Translations under genes and position numbers: made by a program | Assembly: GCF_000002235.5 (NCBI RefSeq) | Contig: NW_022145607.1 | Location: 40,104,029-40,168,028 of the forward strand | Length of the DNA: 64,000 nucleotides | Direction: 5' to 3' | From: Strongylocentrotus purpuratus | Lineage: Eukaryota > Echinodermata > Echinoidea > Camarodonta > Strongylocentrotidae | In this document: piece by piece, positions 33,148-55,979 of the stretch | How positions within the stretch are numbered: position 1 is the first letter of the stretch | How the letters are laid out: the number at the start of each line of letters is the position of its first letter | Notes under the pieces: model-generated | What the model was told of the DNA's origin: nothing | Databases searched by the model: none | The model's input: only the letters and a program-made list of their open reading frames with translations

Positions 33148-36100
33148 GGTTGATTGATTGATTGATTGATTTTTATTCGACAAGCTTCCAACATACAACA
33201 ATATACAATAATAACAGATCAAAAAAAGTCAGCTTGAACAGGATAACCCACGAAAGCTCGAGAGCTTATTTCCAGTGGGGTCCCTTACAGACATGTATAA
33301 AATTAATAAGTTAAAATAGTAATATTTACAGACAGATAAGAAAATTAAAAGAACTACTTATTAAAAAAAAAAGATAATAATAACAACATTTAAACTGATG
33401 ATAGAAATGATATTAAGTACAAGAAGAAAAAGAAGAAGGAGAAGAAGAAAAAGAGGAGAAGGAAGAAGAGGAAAATAATGATGAATTTGTAGAAATTCTA
33501 TAACGTACGAAAACATAAGTATATACAACATGAAAAAGTATGAACCGACAGAAGAATAAAAATTTCAATCATATAACATGTCATTCACTTCTCTTCTCTG
33601 ACTGTCAAGTATTAGGTATTCCTTTAATTTCCTCTTAAAATGATCATAGTTTCCTATTTCTTTTACACCATTGGGTTATATGTCAAAGTCAAGAATTAAC
33701 GAAAAAAAGATCAAGAGTAGAGTTAAATATGCTACAGTACACTAACAATAAAGCTTGATAACACATTCATGTGTCATCGACATACTTGTCAAGAAAATAT
33801 GACTTAAGTCTACGTTTAAAAACTGAGATACTTGAAGCATTTGTTATGGTAGTATCAAGTGAATTCCAGAACCTGGGGCCAGTGGACATTAGCGTATTCA
33901 AAGTGAAGGTTGTCTTGCATATGGTAAATGGAGAGCAGAGGCCTGTTTAGTATTATAACTGTGAATTTGGTTATTTCTTCTAAAGATTTGAGCAAGGGCA
34001 GGAGGGAGGTCTCCAGAGTGAATGCTATACATGAGCATTCCAAGCTGCATTGAATAGAGATCTTCTAGTTTTAGAATACTGTTTTCATAATAAAGTAGAT
34101 TTGTATGTGCACGATAATTTGCTTTATATATAACCCGCTTCTGCACAACAAAAAGCCTGTGGATTTGAGTTTTGGATGATTTGCCCCATGCCAACATACC
34201 ATAATTAATATATGATAAAATAAGAGTAGAGTACAAAATGAATAATACCTCTTGAGGTATACATGATCTCAACTTATAAATAACACCAGTATTTTTTGAC
34301 ACCACTTTACTTAATTTGTCCACATGAGTTTTCCAATTCAGTTTCTCGTCTATGTATATTCCAAGAAATTTCGTTGAAGTTACTCTCTCAATTGGGTTAT
34401 TATTGAATGCCACTTCGCCTGGCAAAATATTAACTGAATTACTGAACAGTATATAATTAGTTTTCTGAAGATTCAAGGATAACTTATTAGCATTAATCCA
34501 CTTCATTACTTTTCGAAACTCTTCATTAACAGTTTTCAACAATGTTTGTGGACATCTATGAGAAAAAAATACACTTGAGTCATCAGCAAAAAATATGAAT
34601 GATAATACACTTGATGAGCGTTGAAAATCATTAATATACAAAATGAATAAAAGTGGTCCCAAAATGGATCCCTGGGGAACACCACATGTTACTTTTTGGG
34701 GACTAGAGTCAATTCCATTTAAGGACACATATTGCTTTCTATCAGTTAGATAACTTCTAAACCAATCCAAGGCGACTCCCCTGACACCATAATGACATAA
34801 TTTACTTAAGAGAATTTCATGGTCTACAGCTAGTATCAAAGGCCTTGGAAAAGTCTAAAAATGTACCAATGGTGTGTAAGCGACTATCTAAGGCAGAAGC
34901 AAGTTTATCTATAAGGTGTAAGATTGCATGTGTTGTTGTATGCTTCTCCCGAAAACCAAACTGATAATTACTGAAGACACATGTTTTGTTTAAAAATGTT
35001 ATAGTTCTTTCATAAATAATTTTTTCCAGAATTTTTGAAAAACAGGTTAACAAAGAAATCGGACGATAATTTGTCAGTAATTGAGAGTCACCTTTTTTAA
35101 AAATTGGTACAAATTACTTTTGCGATCTTCATGTTTATGGGTACAACTCCGCTTGACATAGACAAATTAAAAATATGAACTAGTGGTTGAAGGATACCGA
35201 CAATAACTTGCTTAATAAGTTCGTTCCCAATATGATCATACCCAGGACTTTTCTTGTTCTTGAGGGCTCTAACAATACCAAGCAATTCTTCTTCATTTGT
35301 GGGCACCAGAAATAAACTTTGCATGTTAGGTTCTACTAAGTAATCATGAAAATCAGTATGACTGTTAGGAATATTTTTTTTCAGATTCGGACCAATATTA
35401 CAAAAATATTCATTAAACTTTTCCACTATAATATTTTTATCTTCAACCATTTGGTCATCTATATTCATTTGTATTATACTTGTTACTTTAGATGCTTTTT
35501 GAAATACATTTCTTATCACCTTCCACGTGCCCTTGATATTATTGTAAGTTGCTTTAAACTGTGCTAAATAGTATGGTTTTTTGGCTGCACGCAGCACAGA
35601 AGTCAGAGTATTTCTGTAAACGGAATATTTCCTTTTTAGAGCTACCGTCCCTGCTTTCTTATACTTATAAAACAGCTCATTTTCTTGATTTCAGCATAGC
35701 ATTGGTGACCCACGGCATACGTGGAGTTCTTCTACGGTTGTTTTTACTCTTTACTACTGGAATATTAGCATCATACAACGATAAAAACCTATTCATGAAA
35801 ATATCGAAGGCACTCTCATCACACTGATTCAAAAGAACATCACTCCAGTTTGTCGCCAATAACGCCTCTCTAAACTGATTAATATTTTCTGGGGTGTTTC
35901 TTCTAACATAAATGTTCTTATGGGTGACTACAAGTTTTTTTCCCAAAGGAATTACAGTATACACAGGAAAATGGTCAGACAAGTCCGACACAACAATAGT
36001 AGATAAGGGAAAAGGTTGTAAGTTACTAAAGATATTGTCAATTAGAGTAGCAGAGGATTCAGTTACTCTTGTTGGTTTTGTTAACAAGGGCAACAAAGAA

Positions 36101-36390
36101 AACGACAACATCAAATTCAGGAAATCATCAACATGAGCATCAACATTGTGCTGTAAAAGGTTTATATTATAATCTCCAACCAAAAATAAGGATTTACCGT
36201 TAAGTGACTGGCTTTCCAAAACTATCTGCATTTCGTCCAAAAAAATGTTCAAAATACCATTGGGAGGTCTGTACACGACTCCAATTACGATATTATTTTT
36301 ACCAGAAATAAAGACTTCAACAAATAAAGCTTCTAGATTTTCAGTCATAACATTAAGCTCGTGACATACTCGATATAGTACTCAAGTGGT
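33148..36390 (-). pseudogene. CR1/Jockey-type LINE (endonuclease and reverse transcriptase), 5' truncated
   Basis: An endonuclease C-terminal half reads VVYRPPNG, GDYNINLL, then SDLSDHFPVY (36348-35677). After a frame change the linker and thumb read NKKSPGYDHIGNELIK (35597-35097). Then come FGFREKHTTTHA and DFSKAFDT (35053-34817), and finally the reverse transcriptase core with [20 protein letters not shown] and FFADDSS (34839-33898), continuing in another frame through GPRFWNSL to about 33770. The 3'UTR is GAA-rich and ends in (TCAA)n at 33148-33172. At least four frame changes and the missing 5' half of the endonuclease make it inactive. The clade (CR1, Jockey or Crack) is unresolved. Confidence 0.85.
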
Positions 36391-36499
36391 GAGTTGAGTG
36401 AATTGATTTTGATTTTTGATTTTAATTTCTTATGCATTCATGTAATAATTAGTACACACATAATGTCAATCACAATTTTAAATGAAAGTGATTTATCAA

Positions 36500-38030
36500 T
36501 TGATATTTATTCAAAAAAATAAGGTGCGATATAGGCAAATTATAACTGATGATGAAGAGGGTTTACAGGAAATTCATAGATATTTTGAAAAAGTCTTTAA
36601 GGAATGTTCATGTGAATAAATATTTTAAATATTCAATAATTGTTAGTACCCTGACCGACGAAGAGGCATTGAAGTGTGAAGGGTTACTTAGTGAAAGGGA
36701 ATGTGAAGACTGATTACAATGTATGAACAATAATAAAGCCCCTGGAAGTGATTGTCTCAGTGCGGAGTTTTACTTTTGGTTAGAAATTAAAGATTTGGTT
36801 ATTGCAAGTTCAAACGAGGGGTATCAAAAACAAAAATAACCTTCTTCCCAAGGGCAGGGTATCATTACAATCATTTAAGAAGGGGGTATGGGTTATTTAA
36901 ACAAATGGAGACCTATTTCGTTATTAAATACTGATTATAAAGTTGCGGCGAGAGAAATGTCTAAAAGATTTCAACGTGTTTCATCAAGTATCATGTCAAC
37001 TGATGAAAGAGGTTTTATAAAGAAAAGATCCGCAGAAGAAAACATACGGTTAATATGATTGACTATTTAGAGACATACAATAGTTCTGTTTAGATTTTGT
37101 TTACAGAATTTGACAATGTGTCCCATTTTTCCTATTTTTATGTATTACGTGAATTCAATTTTAAAGAAGCTTTTATCACCTGGATAAAGGCCTTGTATAC
37201 TGATGCCATTGATCGTGTGATAAATATAAATGGATGGATTTCAAACGAAATTATTATTGAAAGAGGAGTTCGCCAGGGTTATGCTCTTATCGGCATTACT
37301 TTTTAACATAGTAGTGGAAGTATTAGCATGTAAAATAAGACAAAATAAAACATTAAAGGGATTGATATATTCAGTGTTAAGTTAGGTATCGATATTTTTA
37401 AAAATTCCCGAAATGCGGATGATACGACATTATTTGTGAATTCTGTGAATGATGTACAATATGTTATGAATGAAATTAACGATTTTGGAGACAATGCAGG
37501 TCCGAAAGTAAATTGGATTAAAATAGGACAGAAGTTATGAAACTGAATATTTTAGATAAATTTTTTCATGATAATGACATTATATATCAAAGATCAACCT
37601 TTTCAGTATATGTAGGCGAAAATAAGAAATTGTTACAAGATTTAAACTGGAATGTAAATATAGATAAAATTCGAAATGTATTAAAATGTAGAAAATCAGA
37701 TATCTTACATTTATGGTAGAATGATTAATTGAAAATGTTAGCGGTGTCACAAATTGTGCATACCGCAACTCTTGTAGCATTTCCAAAACATGTTTTTACA
37801 GATTTTGAATAGATTATCGTTTTGTTTCTTATGGAATTCTTATGGAATTCAAAAATTAAACGTAATGTTATTATACATGATATTGAAAATGGTGAATTGA
37901 ATGTGATTGATGTTGCTTGTAAAATGTCTTCACTTTGTTTGGCATGGATATTTCGTTTCTTTAGTGATAATGGCTCTAACTTGAAATATATGTTTAGATA
38001 CTGGTCAGATAAAATATAGGGGCTTGCCAC
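36500..38030 (+). pseudogene. Decayed Tx1/L1-type LINE reverse transcriptase
   Basis: Plus-strand fragments in several frames show NNNKAPGSDCLSAEFY (about 36720), the block from FDNVSHF to WIKALYTDA ending IERGVRQGY (37097-37290), RNADDTTLFVNSV (about 37410), and FLWNSKIKRNVIIHD to AWIFRF (37840-37970). This order and spacing match Tx1/L1-clade reverse transcriptases. It has many stops, no endonuclease, and lies divergently beside the CR1-type LINE. Confidence 0.75.
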
Positions 38031-38229
38031 TTTGTTTATAGTGCAATTGTAATATAAAAGATATGAATCGATTATGCACTAATAAAACATAATTTAGCAG
38101 AATTTTATGCAGATCTATTTTGTTCTTGGTCGGAACTAAGATTCATTGATATGTTTAAAGTAAGGAAAAATCCAAATGAAATTATTTGGAAAAATAGCAA
38201 CATAACCTTTGAGAAAAAAATATTTGTTT

Positions 38230-38480
38230 TATTATTCATCAGCCTTTTGCAAGAACAAATGTCACTCTGACCTCTTTCTATATCTCTTGCATCAAAGAGT
38301 GGAACAGTTTGCCTGATCTTTCTAGCTTTAGAAGGATATCTAAAAAGATACCTACTGGGAAGACTGACATAATTCTACTTTGTATCTTAATAATTTTTCA
38401 TTCTCTATTGCTTTTTGACCACCAAGGACTTGCCCATCAGTGTATTTGACTGGCCCCGCTCACAAGCTTAGCTTCTACAG
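38230..38480 (+). mobile_element. LINE 3' end fragment
   Basis: A frame reads QPFARTNVTLTSFYIS then IKEWNSLPDLSSF, the usual C-terminal motif of CR1/L2-type reverse transcriptases, followed by a short 3'UTR. It is distinct from the Tx1-like relic upstream. Confidence 0.55.
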
Positions 38481-38516
38481 GGGTCCTAAAACCATTAATT
38501 TTATGATGTAACCAAG

Positions 38517-38912
38517 TTAAAGATAAACTCCAGTTGTGGTAAAAAAAAAAAAAATTACTTCGCACAGAATCAAACGAAATTTACACTGAATGTTCAAGAT
38601 TACAAATAAATAACATGTGTCAAACAATTTTGGAAGAAAATGTATACTGGCTGAGAAATGAGCATAGAAAGACAAGGAAATCAAGGTAGTACTAGCCCCG
38701 ACACCATGTGTGTTGTCCCATATATAGCTTTCTGTGTACAGTGCTTGTTACTTTACCAAGACTCTGTCAAATTTATTATGATTTTGATGTCTCCAGAACC
38801 TTGCAGTGCACACCAATACTTACATGCCGTGATCAACTGTTTCTGCATGATCCTTTCCACACCTTTTCTTTCACAATGCAATCGCATTACCAGTACTAAA
38901 GTTTATCTTTAA
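38517..38912. mobile_element. TTAA MITE, family T1, full copy (reverse)
   Basis: The 396-bp copy lies between TTAA sites, with TTAAAGATAAACTCCAGTTG at the left and the reverse complement of TTAAAGATAAACTTTAGTAC at the right. The hallmark CTTTCACAATGCAATCGCAT is present in inverse orientation relative to the copy at 526. Confidence 0.8.
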
Positions 38913-39329
38913 TATGTTGATGAATGTACTATTACCAGTCTCTTTTTTATGTAAAAGATCATGTTTTGTGTGGTTTTGAATAAAATGATCTTGAACTCGA
39001 ACTTGTAATCCTAGTCTGCAAGCACAGACTCCATTGTGACACTTGACCACAATTCCTAAAACCTTGAGCAAAGCCAAGACCTGTCATTTCCTGGTCGTGT
39101 CAGCAAATGCGTCACTAGACCTTTTTCAGGGGGGGGGGGGATGTAGAGGCCAACGACTACCGACAAAACTAGCCACCAATTACCGACAAAATTAAATGTC
39201 CCAATATCTACAAATTTAAACCTATAAACCCGGGGCCGAAGGCTAAATTGTTTTTTCTATGAACTCTATATTATACTTTCAAATAGTCATTTTCCACGAC
39301 GACACGATATATCAGGATATTGTCAATAT

Positions 39330-39915
39330 AATTTCGCTGCCGTCTGAAAAAAAGAGAAAAGGGGGAGGGAAAAAAAGAGGAAAAAAAGAGGGAAAGGGGA
39401 AGAAAAGAAAAAAGAAAAGGAAAAAAGGAGAGAAAGGAAAAGAAAGGAAAGAAAAGAGAAGAAAGAAAGAGAAAAAATAAAAAGAGGAGAAGAGGAAAAA
39501 AGGAAAAGAAAGAAAAGGAAAGGGAAACAAAAGAAACGGGGGATGAAAGAGAGGAGAGAGAGAGAGAGGGGGGGGAGGAAAGAGCCTGCGAGAGGAGAAG
39601 TGGGAGTAAAATAGAGAGGGGGTTTGTGGGTGGAGTCGTCTCGTCGAGGGAGCAAGAAAGACCCCCCCCCCCTGGCGCTCGAGGGGGGGTGCAAATTTTT
39701 AAATTTTCGAGGACCAAAAAAAAAATGACTACCCCCCCCCCCCCCCCCCCCCCCCCCGAAGCGCGGAAGTTTGACATTCCATTAAATCATTGGAGAAAGA
39801 AACACATTATTCGTTGTATTGTTTTTTACTCTTAATCCTGGTCAGAATACAGTTTCCCCCTCCCGTGCGAAGCGCGGAAACTTTGACATTTCATCAAATT
39901 ATTACTCTTAATCCT
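39330..39915. repeat. GA-rich tract, 26-base poly-C, and GCGAAGCGCGGAA duplicate
   Basis: Purine-rich sequence at 39345-39600 is followed by C runs at about 39661 and 39732-39757. Two partial repeats starting CGAAGCGCGGAA then follow at about 39758 and 39870, each followed by TTTGACATT and ACTCTTAATCCT. Confidence 0.75.
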
Positions 39916-40099
39916 TGTCTCAATTCGATTTCGCCCCTCCCGCGCGAAGAAAAAAGAAGAAAAAAAGAAAATGTTTCTTTGTCCGATAAAAAGTCACGGT
40001 TCGTAGGGGGAAAAAAATTGTCGGCCGACCGACATAATACATCTCACCTTCAAACTTCTGCATTGATATTGTACAAGAGGATCGAGCAAGAATACTAAT

Positions 40100-42650
40100 A
40101 CAGCGGGTAAGAACACATTTTTTTTTCTTTTCTGAAACCATATTTATTTCGATTTAGGAATGAAAAGTATCTAAAAACTAGGCCAATTGTAAATTATCTT
40201 TTCTAGGATTTTGGATTTGCTGGGAAGAATAGAAATGGACCTGTAATTAATTTCGTGATGATTGTCTTTTCTTAAACAGGATTTATATTAGCAATTATGA
40301 GGACTCGGGACATGGATGGAGTGAGATATAATTTACATCCAATTTCTTCAAATTTCGATAGTTTTTTCATCTGTGCAAATAACATGTTTGGGGTGAAATG
40401 GGATTTCCTTCTCAATATTTGAACACAAATCAATTGAAAAAGATCTATATACCAGATCAGAATCAAAGTCTTTCTCTTATTTTCTTCATCTTCTATACCC
40501 TCCCTCCTCTCCAATATTTTACTTTATCTCTCACCATCTTAACCTCTACAACTTATTACACATTTTCATTTATTCATCTGTTTATCCACCCTGTTCTCCT
40601 TTCTTCTTCTGTCTCTCTCAATATTTCAATTTCTTTCTTTTTTCTTTCTCTCTCTTTTTCTCTTTCTCTCCTTTTCTCTCTCTTCCTGCATGGGAGCATG
40701 AATCCTGTGATAACCCTAAGTCCACTAAATAATAATGGTTGAAATGACATTAGAAACTTGAATCCTCTCATGTTATCATAGCTAGACATACTGCACACAG
40801 TTAAGGAAAAAAGAAGGAAAAAATGCTATTTCCCCGTTATTTATTTAAGAATGATACATGATACACATAACATGCACAAAGACCACATACACAAATCAGT
40901 TTAAATTGTATAAACGAATACCTCTGCATTTTGGCCTCTTCAGACACATTCCATCATTTCTGTTCGACTAACCAACTACCCAGTGATAAAAATCAAAATC
41001 TTCTACTTAATGATATCCTCTCTATGACACATTCCTTAAAAGTAGAGACTTTCACTTGGGAGATAAACTGGCTGATAAGAATTCTAAATTATATTGGCTA
41101 TCATGCAGTAGAAGAGTTGTTATAACCAACTACAAACAACAATAACAACATTATTTGGAAATTGTATTCACATAAAGTGCAGTTCATTGCATTTTAATCT
41201 TTTACAAACCAGAGATATGCTGTGCATTATCATTTTTAGTGCTGGGAACCTTTTTGCATTATAGGTGGGGTAAGAAAGAATGATACACAGTCACATGTTT
41301 TCATTTGACCAATTAGATTGCGTACATTCTAGGACCCATTTCATGAAATAATATAATGCACTAATATTGCACCATATATCTAGTCTCTTACTTAGAGGGG
41401 TATGATTATTTTTAATTTCAATTCAAATATTTATATTGTGGGGGGGGGGGGGGCTCTTCATGGATGCTGCCTTGATAAAGTGCTGGGGCTATCCATGAAT
41501 TTCTCCCTACCTGGTTTGTGAGTGGCAATTGTCGACTTAGAGCTGTGGTATGGATCAGAACATCATTTCTTATGATTTCCTGACAGCATTATGCATGTTA
41601 TCAGCATACTGTATCAGGAGAGACAACATGCTACAGAGCTAGAAACCGATAAAAAGTAATGACCAAGCATCCAGGTAATATTTGATTTGCAGGATCATAC
41701 AGGCAAACACACTTAAAGTATACAAATCAACATCATAATTAATATAATTATCATTCTTCCCTGATTTTAATTTTTTTAAGCTTTACACCGTAAGTTCAGC
41801 CCCAGCTGTTTATAAAAGAAATTCAATTACATCCCAGTAAGTACAAGTATCATTCTTAAATTGGGTAAATGTATATCTTGGGTAACATAATCACTAAAAT
41901 GTTGATGTATAATAAATGTAATGATCATGTAAATCATTGGAATTTTGGAACTCATATTTTCTCATCATTGAATAATGAATATACATATACACTCTTCATC
42001 CGATCGGGGCAACCAACAATGACCATGTCATATAAAAAGTATGCAAACTGGACGTATTCAAGCTTCTACAAGTCATTTCTAAAATAAAGCACAGCTACAT
42101 TTCTGCTTATCTAATGAACCTCTACATTGCATTAGCATTCCCCTTATCTACATACACACATATATTATAATCATTCCAATTTTGGCTAGATTGGTCATTT
42201 TATACAACAAAATAGTGAACAATATACTGTCATGAGACTTATCTGTGAATTTCTGTACAAACTAGGGAGAAAGAGAGGAATCTAAGAGAAACATGGAAAC
42301 AGGAGAGAAGCATAATTAAACTCTGGAATTTGACAGATTTTGGTATTCTCTCTCTCACGGCATAGCAGAGTTAACCACAGGCTGCAAGATCAATGAGTTT
42401 GGTCCCGCAGATTTCCTTGTATTTTGAAGGTTCATGAAACCGACCATCTGCAAGACCAAAATATTTGTAGACGTTCTTTAATATATATTGACAGAATATC
42501 ACCAAGACAATAATGCGGTCGAAAAACAAACGGTAAAGTTTGCTCTACACCTTTAGACTTATGGCATTCTTCCTCACGAACCATATCTCATGTTTGGTCA
42601 CTCAAGCCTCATTCCCATATAATGCGGTAAACTGCCTCAAAAAGTACAAC
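40100..42650. other. Intergenic, nothing recognised
   Basis: AT-rich sequence holding a (CT)n stretch at 40640-40685 and a poly-G run at about 41441. It lies downstream of TFG, so its far end may hold the TFG 3'UTR, but I could not define a polyadenylation site. Confidence 0.5.
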
Positions 42651-42755
42651 ATATCGTCCCTATTTTCACGAAGTGACGGTAGTGAATGAAAATCGCATAC
42701 AATTTGCGTGCGGATTTTCCTCACTACCGTCACTTCGTGAAAATAGGGACGATAT
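42651..42755. mobile_element. 105-bp palindromic MITE, copy 2 (ATAT flanks)
   Basis: The near-perfect palindrome runs from CGTCCCTATTTTCACGAAGT to its complement, and ATAT flanks both sides. It has the same length as the copy at 21322. It lies about 0.7 kb beyond the TFG stop, possibly within its 3'UTR. Confidence 0.85.
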
Positions 42756-43472
42756 GTCTTACCCACATAAAGCGACATAGCCTAGGCGTAGTATGCATGA
42801 AGTGGACTAACACATAGCTATGCTTAGGGGCCTTTGTTACACATAGATACATGTCCTTTTTGACACATCCTGCTTCTAGTTCATTCGTACAAACCAAAAC
42901 AAAAAATGGTATTATTTTGATCGAGCATTGATTACAGGGTGATGTGTGAATGGGCCTTGAGGCCAAGGTCACCAGAGACATGTTCGGTAAGCATCATTTT
43001 ATGTCTCTTACACTAAGTGATCAGGTTCTGAGTAATAAGATCAACTCTTTGACTAAATGGGGATGTATTACCCCCTTCAAATTTCAAAAAGAAATATATT
43101 GTAATCATGGTGAAAGGAATTACATTTTTTATAATGAATTTTCAAGAATCTGGAAGATATTCATTACAATTTCATGTTCATTATTACAGATTCTACTATT
43201 TGTTAATTTGAGAAGTTAATTATCAGAAAAGACAAATGGGCAAGCCACATATCCATATTTTTCTAACAATAAAATGGAGAAAAAGAATTGGATCCAAGAT
43301 AACCAATGCTGAAGACCCATGAGCATTACATTTTCTACTTAGACCGATTTATCATTCTAGTTATCAAATTACTGAGATGAGGGTAGCCAATCAACCATTG
43401 GGATGAGAAAAAAAAATATGCTTCTCAGCTTCTCTCCATGTTTCTATCAGGCTCTTCACCCATGGGCGACAC

Positions 43473-53636
<10,164 letters not shown>

Positions 53637-53649
53637 CCGCTACCTACCT

Positions 53650-54088
53650 GTTGCAATGGAAACAAATACACAAGGGCTATCTGTGAGAAGTTAAGCTATA
53701 GCTGGAGAGCTCTTAGACTAAAGCATGCCATGTAGCATACTAAATCAATTGCAATTACTTTGAATGAAAATTAAAGGAAACCTCACCCCAATAAATAACT
53801 TTAGCTATTCTGAGAGATTTATTGTATTCTTGCCTATTATTATCTACTAGATTTCCCACCCAAGTGTATGAGAGAAGTATAAACTTAGCATAATGTAAAG
53901 TTTCTCAGCACGACATGGGCATCTCCATTTTGCTGATAATGTGACTTACTATGCAAAGTTGTTTATCAAGTAAACGTATTCAAATTCCTGCCAATTTCAT
54001 GAAAAAGTTTTTGCTCTTCTGGGGTAAAGGTTTTGCATAGATTTGTCAAATTCTATGTTGGATCGTTTGTAAATAAAAGAGTTAGATC
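53650..54088. other. Region upstream of TFG coding start
   Basis: By the acceptor next to the ATG this is intron inside the TFG 5'UTR. No first exon could be assigned here. I saw no repeat element. Confidence 0.4.
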
Positions 54089-54709
54089 TAGGGTAGCGCG
54101 CTCGGTATTCGGTCAATTACCAGTATTTGGTCAGACAGCCGTTTCAACTGCTGTAACAAACTAAAAAAATAACTAATGAGCCACGAAACTTGCACAAATC
54201 AGGCAGCTGAGTAACTTATCCTAACTCTCAAAATTAAATCAGGTATAGGGCCCTGGAAAGCTCTCCAAGTTAACTCGAAATTGGTCAGTGTCGCAGAACT
54301 TTATGCACTTCTGGGTTCTGTTAGCACATGCGCTAACATGCATAGCCATATGTAGAAGCCTATTGTGAAACAACTGCGTGTGCTGGTGCAATGAATATAG
54401 TATGTGTGTGAAGAAGAGCTCTTCCGTGTTCGCTCCACCACAGCGAATTTGCAAATGACGCACCTACCGAAGTGCAACAGGTATTTATACAATACCCTTG
54501 CCATGCGGTAGCACTCGTCCAGTATTTAGTCAACGCACTGACATTCAGTGCTTAGTCACGCGATTGTGTGAATATAGTTTCGCTCCTTGTCAACGATACC
54601 ACACACAAATCGCGGGACCAAATTCTATTCGGAAACAATTTGCTTATCGTCATTCTATATTTCAAGTGACTTTAAAATCCTGTTAGAGAACTAATTTTCT
54701 TTTCTTTTA

Positions 54710-54900
54710 ATAATAATAATAATACATAACATTTATTAGGCGCTTAATACTGATGTTTCTAAGCGCACAGTGTTCTGATTAAGAGAAGACTATAACCCGT
54801 AGAATTAAATTAGAAGAAAAAGCAAAAATACAAAAGTAACATAGATAAGGTAAGAAAAACAGTGGCAATCAACTAAATGGGTATATTGCCAATTAAAGGA
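54710..54900. repeat. 'GCGC' dispersed repeat
   Basis: (AAT)n, then ATAACATTTATTAGGCGCTT, ACTGATGTTTCTAAGCGCAC and GAGAAGACTATAACCCGTAG. It is nearly identical to the copy at 55980, so both moved recently. Confidence 0.8.
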
Positions 54901-54930
54901 GGTAAGAATTCAAATATTAGCGATTTCCCC

Positions 54931-55386
54931 TTAAAGGGAAAGTCCACCCTGAAATTAAGTTAGTTTTAATAGGAGTAGAAAAATGAGAGAAACAAGTCAG
55001 TGAAAGTTTGAGCAAATTCCGATTAAAAATAAGGAAGTTAGGATTTTTGAAGTTGTGATCAATCAAACACAAATTGGCAACTCTATGACGTATCATGCGA
55101 GCTCAACTTCCATTTGCTCAGTACTAAAAAATTCTAAAATTTTCATTTTCCCTCAAGAAAAATTTCAACCATACATGCACCCTAAATATAATAATTGCAA
55201 ATATGTTTCTATACTCCCCCTGCAAGGAACAAATATATATTCCGTCATCAATAACGAAGAAAACATGATTTTATGGAATATTATGCACAAAGCAAATGAA
55301 TTTGCTCAAACTTTCACTCACCTGATTTTCATATTATTCTGCCTCTATCGAAACAAACTTATTTTGGGGGTGGACTTTCCCTTTAA
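54931..55386. mobile_element. TTAA MITE, family T3, internally deleted
   Basis: The inverted ends TTAAAGGGAAAGTCCACCC and GGTGGACTTTCCCTTTAA are flanked by TTAA. Compared with the copy at 63383 it lacks about 90 bp of the right inner arm. Its frames are not coding. Confidence 0.85.
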
Positions 55387-55507
55387 GTGACCGAATACCG
55401 GGCGCGCTACCCTAAGCCCACTCCAGCAAAGCATAGAGAGTCCATAAATGCATATGGACCTCTAGCACTGCATGTATGTGGTATGCGCGGGGTGGATTTT
55501 TTCCACT

Positions 55508-55586
55508 TTTAATATCATAAAATGTAAGACAAATACAACATAACATAGGTTATGTTATATTTATTTACATTTTATGATATTAAACT
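55508..55586. mobile_element. 79-bp palindrome
   Basis: TTTAATATCATAAAATGTAA is mirrored exactly at the right end around an ACATAACATAGGTTATGTTA core that is itself a palindrome. Confidence 0.75.
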
Positions 55587-55726
55587 ATCTTAATTTAATT
55601 TTTCTCCTTCTTTTACAGAGACGGCTGCATGATTCCCTCCTCGATTGCGACGACATTAAAACTGCGCACGTTGCGCTTACCATACAATTCTACATGCATG
55701 CAACAAGTCGTCACAAATACAAATCG

Positions 55727-55851
55727 CCCCCTGGACAACTCGACACAATACCCTGGATATCTTGCCACACTCCTTAGACAACTCGACCATAGCAGGTTGT
55801 CCAGGGTATTGTGGCGAGATGTCCAGGGTATTGTGTCGAGTTGTTCAGGGG
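55727..55851. mobile_element. Palindrome of TCGAGTTGTCCAGGG words
   Basis: CCCCTGGACAACTCGACACA and AATACCCTGGATATCTTGCC are mirrored by GGCGAGATGTCCAGGGTATT and GTGTCGAGTTGTTCAGGGG. Further GAGTTGTC words continue to about 55885. Frames here are symmetry artefacts. Confidence 0.75.
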
Positions 55852-55979
55852 CGCGGCGAGTTGTCTTTGTGGCAAGTTGTCTGGAATTTGGTGAAACCAT
55901 ATGTGACGCTATCTTGCGCAATATCTGACGGGTAGTTGTCTTATCTCGCAGACGTTTTCATTTAATGCTTTATCACAGG

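Larger units (their letters stand above)
54089..55414. mobile_element. TIR element with subterminal TTGGTCA-type repeats
   Basis: TAGGGTAGCGCGCTCGGTAT followed by TCGGTCA is mirrored by TGACCGAATACCGGGCGCGC and TACCCTA. Near the left end, CCAGTATTTGGTCA and, at about 54530, CCAGTATTTAGTCA and CAGTGCTTAGTCA are variants of one subterminal word. A GCGC repeat (54710) and a T3 MITE (54931) have inserted into it. It lies 0.5 kb upstream of the TFG start codon. Confidence 0.7.

Noticed and set aside
54470-54500. TATAAAT and a nearby GTAGGTG donor as TFG promoter and first exon
   Set aside because: The TATA-like word is placed so that transcription would start past the donor, and the sequence lies inside a TIR element.
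55055-55390. 111-codon plus-strand frame, repeated at 63542
   Set aside because: Both lie inside T3 MITE copies. The shared peptide reflects repeat identity, not coding.
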